DNA from: Holophagae bacterium
GTDB lineage: Bacteria > Acidobacteriota > Holophagae > Acanthopleuribacterales > Acanthopleuribacteraceae
Direction: 5' to 3'
Assembly (NCBI GenBank): GCA_030429565.1
Contig: JAUIFE010000011.1
Location: 124,001 to 188,000 of the forward strand
Length of the DNA stretch: 64,000 bases
Numbering within the stretch: the first letter of the stretch is position 1; every line of letters starts with the position of its first letter. Of the stretch, positions 1 through 7,081 are shown piece by piece. The position numbers and the translations under genes are program-made. The notes under the pieces are model-generated. The model had not been told where the DNA came from, did not search any database, and worked only from the letters and a program-made list of their open reading frames with translations.

Positions 1-1100
1 ATGGTTTCGCGAATAAACCGATCGTGGTCGCTGGTTTGATAGGCACGCCGTACCGGTAACGCCGATCCCTCAACCGCTTCGATGTACTTTTCAATCGACG
101 GATGGTTTTGATAGTGAATGCCGCGCAGGTGGCCGAAGCTTGAACAACCCAACGGCAGTAAATCGGCACCGTGCCACAGGGCGTCACGGTAGACAAAACG
201 TGAACGGCTTTTATTTTTGACCATCGTGTAGGCGCTCGACACGTCATATCCCGCTTGCTGTAAGCGGTTGATGGCGCTGTCGTGCCAGGCCCGTTTGGTC
301 TTCCAATCGGCAAAGGTTTCGCCGTCGGCGCCTTGGAGCAAACCCTTCGAGTAAACGGTATTGTAGGGCAGTTCCATTTGGTAAATGGTAATACTATCGG
401 GGTCGACCTCGATGGCCGTCTCGATGTTTTGGCGCCAGTTCGCCTCTGTTTCGCCGACCATGCCCGCGATCAAATCGATGTTGAGTTGGTCGAAGCCACG
501 CGCCTTAATCCATGGCAACACCCTGTAGATTTCGGCGGAGAGGTGGGCGCGTCCGTTTTCCGAAAGCACGTCGTCGTTAAAGTTTTCCACGCCCAAACTC
601 AGGCGGGTCACGCCCACATCGCGGATGGCGTCCAGTTTGGCTTCCGTCAGGGTTCCTGGCTCGCATTCAAAGGTAATTTCTTCTAAATCGTCGAACGACC
701 AGTTTTGGCGCAAGTCGGCGAACAATTGGCGCAAGTGTTTGGCGCTAATATAGGACGGCGTGCCGCCACCGATGTAGAGAAACTTGGGTTTGCGGCCGGC
801 GACGGCGGGGACTTTGCTAATCTGTGCCATCTCGCGCCCGAGTGCATCCAAATAGCGCTGGATTTGTTTGCTGTTTTTATCGGTATAAACCTTGAAGTAG
901 CAAAACTTGCAGCGTTTGCGACAAAAGGGGATATGGACGTAGAGGCCCAGCGCTTGGTCGCTTTCGCCCGCTTGGGCGAGCACGCCGCGAAGTGGGTCCA
1001 CATCCGCTTCGTTCCAGGCGGAAAAGGGTGGGTAATTGGAAATAAAAACGCTGCCGACCTCGGTTTGACCGGCCTTGTTGGTGGTGTCCTCGTGCGCCAT
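1..1100 (-). CDS. HemN-like radical SAM protein (3' end cut by window edge)
   Basis: The frame is open from the ATG at 1100 to the left edge, about 366 residues, so the C-terminus is missing. Around residues 50-65 it reads LYVHIPFCRKRCKFCYF, the CxxxCxxC cluster motif with the HIPFC context typical of the coproporphyrinogen III dehydrogenase (HemN/HutW/ChuW) family. A GGGTPS motif follows around residue 107. Such enzymes bind a 4Fe-4S cluster and cleave S-adenosylmethionine; only some HemN relatives act on porphyrinogen, others are heme chaperones or methyltransferases, so the substrate is not assignable. An AGGAG-type ribosome site precedes the start. It is the last visible gene of the 5-gene minus-strand operon, 17 bases behind the propeller gene. 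Its link to the acyl-reducing genes upstream is unexplained. Confidence 0.85.
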   Translation of the reverse strand, partial: MAHEDTTNKAGQTEVGSVFISNYPPFSAWNEADVDPLRGVLAQAGESDQALGLYVHIPFCRKRCKFCYFKVYTDKNSKQIQRYLDALGREMAQISKVPAVAGRKPKFLYIGGGTPSYISAKHLRQLFADLRQNWSFDDLEEITFECEPGTLTEAKLDAIRDVGVTRLSLGVENFNDDVLSENGRAHLSAEIYRVLPWIKARGFDQLNIDLIAGMVGETEANWRQNIETAIEVDPDSITIYQMELPYNTVYSKGLLQGADGETFADWKTKRAWHDSAINRLQQAGYDVSSAYTMVKNKSRSRFVYRDALWHGADLLPLGCSSFGHLRGIHYQNHPSIEKYIEAVEGSALPVRRAYQTSDHDRFIRET

Positions 1101-1117
1101 GACGTCTCCTTCGCGTG

Positions 1118-2239
1118 TTATTTATCGGCTTGGGTCAAACACAGGATCATGCCGTTTTTGAGACCCTGGACCAGGTGCCCGTTGGCGACGGCGGGTGAGG
1201 CGATGATTGCGCCGCCTGCTTCATAACGCCAGACATGGGCTCCGGTTTGAATATCGATGATTTCGAGACGACCCGACGTATCGCCAATGACGGCTAAATC
1301 GCCGCTGATGACCACCGAGGCGTCGAATTTGGCGCGGCCTTTGTAAGTCCACAACGGCTTACCGTCGGCGCTGCTGATGCCGTGAACCATTTTGTCGCGA
1401 CCGCCAATCACGAGTCGATCACCTTTGAGCGCGGGTGACCCATAAAAGGGGAACGCGCGTTTGGGGTGCTTATAGGACCATTTCGGTTGCTGGGTCTTGA
1501 GATCGAGCGCGAGCACTTGGTGACCAAAGGTGCCTAAATACAGGGTTTGGCCGTCACTGACCGGGCTGCCGGCGATGTTGCCGCCGATTTCGTATTTCCA
1601 TAGCTCGGCGCCGTCTTTGCTCGCGTAGGCGCGCACTAGGCCGTCGCAACCGGCAATCACCACGCTGTCGCCTGCGATGACCGGTGTCGCGTGAATGTAA
1701 CCGTCGGTTTCTTTGCGCCAAATGAGTTTGCCGTCGGCGAGGTTAAGGCAGTAAAGGTAGTAGTCGTAGGAGCCTACGTAAAGGCGGCCGTCCTTGTAGT
1801 TGGCCGAGGCGACAATCGCCGATTCGGCTTCGAAGCGCCAAATTTCTTTGAAATCGTCGCGTGACAGCGCGTAAAAAACCCCTTTTTCATCGCCGAAATA
1901 GATGCGGTCACCCAGCACCAAGGGCGAAGATTTAATCGCGTCGGCGGCTTTAAAACGCCGGCGTACGCTGCCGTCGTCCAAACTGAGTGCATACAAGTTG
2001 GCGTCGGAAGAACCCAGGTAAACGGTGTCGCCGACGATGGCTGCGCTGGACTCAACCCCGTCGTCGGCTTCGAACACCCATTTGACCTTGAGTTGGCTCG
2101 GCAAGCCGGGCTCGGCCACACCGGTTAGGCTGGGGTTGCCGCGGTACATCGGCCAATCGCCCGCGAATAGCGCGGTGGTTGCGAAAAGGACCAGGGCGGT
2201 TTGGAAAAAGATGGATCGGGTACGGTAAACGCACGCCAT
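1118..2239 (-). CDS. Secreted PQQ-like beta-propeller repeat protein
   Basis: 373 residues. The N-terminus has a basic stretch, then the hydrophobic segment TALVLFATTALFAG, consistent with a Sec signal peptide, followed by GDWPMYRGN, the usual opening of BamB/PQQ-like propellers in this kind of genome. The rest consists of repeated blades of the form 'GDTVYLGSSDANLYALSLDDG', each ending in a W- or F-containing strand (for example KLIWRKETDG, ELWKYEIGG, PLWTYKG). No residues for binding PQQ and calcium as in quinoprotein dehydrogenases are evident, so a scaffold or binding role is more likely than catalysis. It begins 12 bases after the iron alcohol dehydrogenase stop, with GAGG eight bases before the ATG, and lies in the same operon. 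Confidence 0.85.
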   Translation of the reverse strand: MACVYRTRSIFFQTALVLFATTALFAGDWPMYRGNPSLTGVAEPGLPSQLKVKWVFEADDGVESSAAIVGDTVYLGSSDANLYALSLDDGSVRRRFKAADAIKSSPLVLGDRIYFGDEKGVFYALSRDDFKEIWRFEAESAIVASANYKDGRLYVGSYDYYLYCLNLADGKLIWRKETDGYIHATPVIAGDSVVIAGCDGLVRAYASKDGAELWKYEIGGNIAGSPVSDGQTLYLGTFGHQVLALDLKTQQPKWSYKHPKRAFPFYGSPALKGDRLVIGGRDKMVHGISSADGKPLWTYKGRAKFDASVVISGDLAVIGDTSGRLEIIDIQTGAHVWRYEAGGAIIASPAVANGHLVQGLKNGMILCLTQADK

Positions 2240-2251
2240 GGCGAAACCTCG

Positions 2252-3445
2252 TTACAATGCGTGACGGTAAAGTTGAATAAAATCGTTTTTCTCGAGCGGC
2301 AAGGGATTGAAGTTGCCGGTCCATTGGGTTTTGGCGTTGGTCGCCAATTCGTCCAAATGCTGTTCTTCCACGCCGAACAGCGACAATTTGGTCGGCAAGC
2401 CGGCGAGATCCATAAAGCGTTCGAATTGGTCGGCCAGTGCCGCGCCGGCCGCGTCGTCGTTGTCGTTGTCGATGCTGAGGCCGCCCGCTCGGGCCAAATC
2501 CGCATAGAGCGACGCGACCGCCGTTTGGTTGAAACGAATCACGTGCGGCATCATCAGACCGACGGCGCTACCGTGCGCAACGTCGAAAAACGCCGTGAGT
2601 GGGTTGCCCGATGCGTGCGCCGCGCCCAACATGGCGTGTTCGATCGCCATCCCCGCGTAATGGGCGCCAAGTTGCATTGCGCCCCAGGCTTGCAGGTCGT
2701 TTTGGTCGGCCAGCACCGTTTCGAAATGGTTTGCCAACAGGCGCCAAGCCTCGCGTGCAAACATTTGGGTGAGCGGATTGCGACGGGTGCAGACAAAACT
2801 TTCCAAGGCATGGGTCATGGCGTCGATGCCGGTGGTAGCGACCACGTTGACCGGTACGCTGGTCAACAGTTCGGGATCGAGAATGACCGCCGAAAAACGC
2901 GCCTTGCGGTCGCCGCAGGCCATCTTGCGGTGGGTTTGTTCCTGCGAAATTAACGCGAATGATTGGCCTTCACTGCCGGTACCGGCCGTGGTTGGAATCC
3001 CAATCGAGGGGAGCATGGGTTCTTTGGCGCGACCGTAGCCCCAATAGTCTTCCATGCGACCGCCGTTGGTCAGTAAGAAGTTAATGCCTTTGGCACAATC
3101 CATGGCGCTGCCGCCGCCGAGTGCAACGATTAGGTCGATATCACCCTGATCGCGGGCGAAGGTCGTGCCCAGTTCCACGGTGGTGGTGGTTGGGTTTTCG
3201 CAAACGCGATCAAACTGCGACACATTCAACCCGGCCGCACGCAACAGATCGTAGGCGTGTTGGGCGTGACCCGCTTGAATCAAACCGGGATCGGTCACCA
3301 ACAAAACGTGGCCGGCTTGGAGCGTGCGGGCGATGTCGCCCAATCGTTTCATTTCACCTGCGCCGAAGATCAGATGGGTGGTGGGATCGAAGTCAAAACC
3401 GAGGTTAGGCTTATAGGCGTGGTATTCGTGGGCGTGATGTGACAT
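2252..3445 (-). CDS. Iron-containing alcohol dehydrogenase
   Basis: 397 residues from the ATG at 3445; an in-frame TTG six codons upstream is less likely because AAAGG sits 5-6 bases before the ATG. Family marks of group III metal-dependent alcohol dehydrogenases are clear: the nucleotide site GGGSAMDCAKG near residue 98, the GTGSEG motif, and the metal ligands in DAMTHALE plus a His pair spaced 14 apart in the segment AHASGNPL...DVAHG. The usual second His of the HxxxH motif (four residues after the first ligand) is Asn. The enzyme would reduce an aldehyde to an alcohol with NAD(P)H or run in reverse. Its position directly behind an aldehyde-forming pair (ligase and aldehyde dehydrogenase-fold protein) suggests it makes the alcohol end product. 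Confidence 0.9.
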   Translation of the reverse strand: MSHHAHEYHAYKPNLGFDFDPTTHLIFGAGEMKRLGDIARTLQAGHVLLVTDPGLIQAGHAQHAYDLLRAAGLNVSQFDRVCENPTTTTVELGTTFARDQGDIDLIVALGGGSAMDCAKGINFLLTNGGRMEDYWGYGRAKEPMLPSIGIPTTAGTGSEGQSFALISQEQTHRKMACGDRKARFSAVILDPELLTSVPVNVVATTGIDAMTHALESFVCTRRNPLTQMFAREAWRLLANHFETVLADQNDLQAWGAMQLGAHYAGMAIEHAMLGAAHASGNPLTAFFDVAHGSAVGLMMPHVIRFNQTAVASLYADLARAGGLSIDNDNDDAAGAALADQFERFMDLAGLPTKLSLFGVEEQHLDELATNAKTQWTGNFNPLPLEKNDFIQLYRHAL

Positions 3446-3486
3446 AAAAACCTTTAGCAGCAAGAATGGACGCGGGCGGCTGAAGC

Positions 3487-4887
3487 CTAGCCGGCGGCAA
3501 ATTGGACCGCGCGTCGTTTGTACAACAATTCAAAGAGGTTGCCCTCGTGGGGGTGATCCCAACGCACGGTATTGGTCGGCAGCGAGCCGATATTGATGCG
3601 GTCGACGTGGGGCGAGTCGAGCATGGCGTTAATTAAATCCTCCTGCTCGCTAATTAGCGAAAGGGTAAGGGTCGGGCCCAGGCGTCGCGGCATATCCTCG
3701 GCCGGCATTTCCACGAAGGCCGCAAATGGGAAGAGGTATTCGGCGCCCGCGAGCGGGTGCTCGTGATCGCACCAAATGAGGGTGGGTTGCAGGAACAAGG
3801 TGTTGTCAATTTCAACCAAACGCGGGCCTTTGCGGTATTTGGCGGTTAAATCTTCGGCGCCGCCTTGCGCCAATTGAGCATCGATTCGTTCGTCGAGCAA
3901 GTGCGCCAAGCGGCGGTTGGTGAAACCGGCGAGCCGCGCGTTGGGGTCGTCTAAACCCTTGGCTTCAATGGCCGCAAGCCGTTCGGCGAGGGCCTCGGCA
4001 AGCGCGCGGCTACCGGGCGGCGCCCAGACTGCCGAAGTGTTGACACAACTGCGGCCGCCATTGGCACTGATTGCTTGTACCAGTACGTCAAGATGGTCCT
4101 GAAAGTTTGCCATTGCGTCGGGACCGAGCAACATTTTGCTCCAGCCCGGTCCGTGAATTTGAATGCGGCCGGTGCCGCGCCAGGCATCGACGGTCCGCGC
4201 GTCGCCGAAAAACAAGGCGCGGTCGCAGCGCATTAAAATTTCGTTGGCGCCGGCGTGGTCGCTTGGGTAAAAACCAAAAGCTTCGGCCGGGTAACCGGCC
4301 GCGATCATTGCTTGAATAATGCGCATCGGCGTCCAAGGTTCTTGGCTGCCAGGCCGCACCATCACCGGCACGCGCATGGCCGGGGTTGGTACCCAGAGCG
4401 CGTGGACGCCTGGCGAATTGCTTGGCAGAATGGCGCCCAAGGCGTCGGCTTCGCGACGGTATTCGCGGTTGAGCCGGTCCTGGTCGACGCCGCGACTGAG
4501 GCCGTCGACGATGGTTTTCGTCATGCGCAGTGCCGTCGCCACTTTTTCCATATTGGCCGCGCACATGTTTTTGGGTAATCCGGTTGTCGCCGACTGACAG
4601 GTAATAAAGTCCTCGCGGCTCTGCAGCACGCCGTCTATGGGATCGACCGGGAGCGTGGCGTTGAGAAATAAGTCTGCCGCTTTGGCCGACATGTCGTAGA
4701 GCTTTTGTGCGGGAATCTCGGCGAGGCTGCGTTGGTAGGCGGCTGTTTGGTTGAGATCGCGCGCAATCAGGCCGCTATTGGCTTGGCTGACGACGGCCAC
4801 CGGCGCGCCGCCGCGAATGTCGGTCAGGGTTTGCGTATTGAGACTGCGGTAGGCGCGGCCCGCGCGTAAAACGGGAATATGCAGCAT
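3487..4887 (-). CDS. Aldehyde dehydrogenase-fold acyl reductase
   Basis: 466 residues. The catalytic cysteine of the aldehyde dehydrogenase superfamily is visible in ANGGRSCVNTSA (Cys281). PVMVRPGSQEPWTP near residues 174-187 fits the cofactor-binding strand-helix region, and a late motif LFPFAAFVE resembles the end of the catalytic domain. The N-terminal 60 residues are unlike standard aldehyde dehydrogenases. Because its ATG overlaps the stop codon of the ligase gene (TAATG), the two are probably translated together. I infer that it reduces an activated acyl group, delivered as a thioester or adenylate by the ligase, to an aldehyde, as LuxC does with LuxE. Oxidation of an aldehyde is the alternative. 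No LuxC-specific motif was identified. Confidence 0.8.
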   Translation of the reverse strand: MLHIPVLRAGRAYRSLNTQTLTDIRGGAPVAVVSQANSGLIARDLNQTAAYQRSLAEIPAQKLYDMSAKAADLFLNATLPVDPIDGVLQSREDFITCQSATTGLPKNMCAANMEKVATALRMTKTIVDGLSRGVDQDRLNREYRREADALGAILPSNSPGVHALWVPTPAMRVPVMVRPGSQEPWTPMRIIQAMIAAGYPAEAFGFYPSDHAGANEILMRCDRALFFGDARTVDAWRGTGRIQIHGPGWSKMLLGPDAMANFQDHLDVLVQAISANGGRSCVNTSAVWAPPGSRALAEALAERLAAIEAKGLDDPNARLAGFTNRRLAHLLDERIDAQLAQGGAEDLTAKYRKGPRLVEIDNTLFLQPTLIWCDHEHPLAGAEYLFPFAAFVEMPAEDMPRRLGPTLTLSLISEQEDLINAMLDSPHVDRINIGSLPTNTVRWDHPHEGNLFELLYKRRAVQFAAG

Positions 4888-5963
4888 TAGTAAACCCCCA
4901 CGACGACAGACTCTTGAAAGCGGGTGAACAGACGTAGGTTGGAAACGCCGTCCCAGGGGTAGAGGTCAAACGGACGGGCCCGCTCGCCTTCGTCGCGTTC
5001 CAGGAAACGCGGCACAAAAAACTCTTTGGTGAGGGTCGTTAAGCGCACGCGTCCGGTTTCTCCGTAATCAACGGTGCGGTCCGGGTGGTCGGGGTCGACG
5101 ATTTCGAAGACGGCTCGCGGCAGCGGCGGGTGGTAGGTAATCGTGTAGTCGCCGTCGTTTTGGTAGGGGCGATGGCAGGCCAGCCCCATCAGCGTGTTGC
5201 CGTAGGTCGGGACAAACTCAATCGTCGGCACCAGCTCTTCCTTGGCAAAACGGTGGAATTGGGCGTTCATCTCGGTGCCGCCGCAGAAGATGCCTTTGAT
5301 GCCGACATCGGCGAGGTCAATTTTTTCGCAAATCGCTTCCAGCAACTTAGGCGTGGTGAACAGACATTCGATGGTTTTGTGGGTTTTGAGGCGAACCAGC
5401 GCTTGCTCGACGATGTGATCGCGGTAGCCGATAAATTCCGTGTGCTTGCCCGCTTTGATGAGCTTGTTGACCCAACGTGGGTCCAAGTCGACCATAAAAC
5501 AGATGCCGCCGCGGTGTTGGGCGAGGTGTTCGATGGCCAAGCGCAGCCGGCGTGGACCGCTGGGGCCGACCATCAACCAATCGGCGCCCTTGGGGAAGGC
5601 CGTGTCGCAGAGCGTATTGCTAAACAATTCGTAATCGGTTTTGTAATCGTCAATGTTAATGCGTGATTTGGGCACACCGGTTGATCCGCCGGTTTCGAAC
5701 ACACTCACGGGCCGACCGGCAAAACCTTGGGGAATCCACTCGCGCACCGGCGTTTTGCGCAGCCAGCCATCTTCAAAATCGCCGAGCAACTTGAGATCTT
5801 CGTAACAGCGAATGCGATCACGTGGATCGAAATCCAGTTGGTCGGCGTATTTCAGCCAAAAGGGCGTGCCGTTGTCTGGGTCGAAGTGCCAGTTCACAAC
5901 GTCGCGGACCTGAGCGTCAAGTTTCTCTTTGGCTTGTTCGATTCGCGTCTCAAGGGATGTCAT
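4887..5963 (-). CDS. LuxE/acyl-protein-synthetase-like adenylating ligase
   Basis: 358 residues from the ATG at 5963, chosen because GAGG lies 7-8 bases upstream; a start seven codons earlier lacks this. FETGGSTGVPKS at residues 89-100 is the P-loop-like motif of adenylate-forming enzymes, in the short form shared by LuxE and phenylacetate-CoA-ligase relatives. YGNTLMG near residue 245 fits the later YGxTE-type motif, and DYGETGRVRLTTL fits the motif that binds the adenylate ribose. It would activate a carboxylic acid as acyl-AMP and pass it to a thiol. It is the first gene of the operon, and its stop codon overlaps the next start. The substrate chain length cannot be read from sequence. Confidence 0.8.
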   Translation of the reverse strand: MTSLETRIEQAKEKLDAQVRDVVNWHFDPDNGTPFWLKYADQLDFDPRDRIRCYEDLKLLGDFEDGWLRKTPVREWIPQGFAGRPVSVFETGGSTGVPKSRINIDDYKTDYELFSNTLCDTAFPKGADWLMVGPSGPRRLRLAIEHLAQHRGGICFMVDLDPRWVNKLIKAGKHTEFIGYRDHIVEQALVRLKTHKTIECLFTTPKLLEAICEKIDLADVGIKGIFCGGTEMNAQFHRFAKEELVPTIEFVPTYGNTLMGLACHRPYQNDGDYTITYHPPLPRAVFEIVDPDHPDRTVDYGETGRVRLTTLTKEFFVPRFLERDEGERARPFDLYPWDGVSNLRLFTRFQESVVVGVY

Positions 5964-7081
5964 GGAAAAACCTCGTTGGTGCAAATGTTGTCGCGCGTGT
6001 CGGCCGCTTGAATCAAGGGCGACAGGATGGGTCGCACGGCGGTCGCGTGGTGGGTGATCCTAGCTGCGCGCCGGTTGGGGCGGTCTTGTCGGCGCCAAAC
6101 GGAGACCGGCGATCCCGCTGGAATTGGGCGGGTGAAACATCAGGAGTCCCGCCCATTATCGCAGAGATGGCGCCGGCGTGCATCGCGCCGCATGATCGGC
6201 GTCTTCGATGGGGCGGCGCGCTTGATTTGGCGGGATCCGTGGTGAACTTCTCGCAGCTCTGTGCGTATCTTACGCTTATGTGTGTTCGCGAGTTTGCTGT
6301 TTTGTTCCCCTTCGTGTCGGGTAACGTCACCGTATGCGGGTTTTTTACCCAACAGAGCTGATGCGTTGCCACCCATCGCTCAGTTCAAGGGTTCGGCCCG
6401 ACTTGGCGCGATGTCAATGGGACGACGCGGCGCGCGGACAGGTTTCCATACCGATTGGTCAACCGCCGCGGCCCTGCAATACAGGGGATAACGCTGTTAG
6501 CAGGGGGTCGGTACGAATCAATGCTTTCGCCCCGCCCGACTCGCGGTATGATGGAGGCCTCCCGTATTTAGCTGCTTTCTCCCTGAGGGTTGTCACCCTC
6601 TCGAAACAACCGTCGTTCGCGCCGGTTCAACTGTCGGCGGGTACGGGACGCGAAGGGATCCTGGTCGCGGGTTAGCGCCTGACGACGCTGCATTGATGCA
6701 GGCGCCCACTTATCGGGGCGGAGACCTTGTGGAATACCAACCTTATGTGGAAACGGAGTCGCCTTTTACCGTGGTTCTATTGGCTGTGCTCGCTTTAACC
6801 AAGGAGGTCGCTGTTTGCGGCGATATACCTCGCGGAACACCCGCCGCAGCCGGCGGCGTTGCGCCTTTCCACGATTTTTCACCTAAAGTGTGCGATTTGG
6901 GTCGATGTCGGCGTACGCGATGCTGCGAACGGCGTCGTAAGCAACAACGGTGTGCGTGGCGCGACCGTCAAGCATTGTTACGGCTCGTTGCCGCGCAACA
7001 GGTTGCGCGAGGGCATCGCCAAGAATCGCTCACTTTAGGTTCATGCCAAAGACTGCTTTTATCCAATTCAGGAGAGTCACT
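5964..7081. other. Gene-free region between divergent units
   Basis: About 1.1 kb separates the minus-strand ligase operon from the plus-strand propeller gene. Open frames here are short, Arg- and Pro-rich and without ribosome sites, so I call none. Both operons need promoters in this stretch. Its right half (about 6553-6790) is rich in perfect short hairpins and is listed separately. Confidence 0.6.
6547..6790 (+). ncRNA. Candidate structured RNA of unknown class
   Basis: TATGAT at 6547-6552 could be a -10 box; the -35 region is poor. Downstream lie several short hairpins in a row: GAGGGT-TGTC-ACCCTC, then CGCCGG...TCGGCG, CGCGA...TCGCG, and GCGCCTG...CAGGCGC, which can alternatively fold as CTGCAT-TG-ATGCAG. 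The segment has no coding frame. I compared it by eye with SRP RNA, tmRNA, RNase P RNA and 6S RNA and found none of their diagnostic motifs. A regulatory leader of the propeller operon at 7082 is possible too. Call is tentative. Confidence 0.25.

Noticed and set aside
282..1226. Open frames opposite or out of phase with the radical SAM gene
   Set aside because: The CxxxCxxC motif and GGGTPS show the minus-strand frame from 1100 is the coding one; the others are shadows.
6013..6675. Several 60-120 residue frames between the ligase and propeller genes
   Set aside because: No ribosome sites, Arg/Pro-rich composition and mutual overlap; none looks like protein.
6547..6790. Identity as 6S RNA, SRP RNA, tmRNA or RNase P RNA
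   Set aside because: The diagnostic motifs of SRP RNA (GGAAGCAGCC), tmRNA and RNase P were not found, and the two ends do not pair as in 6S RNA.
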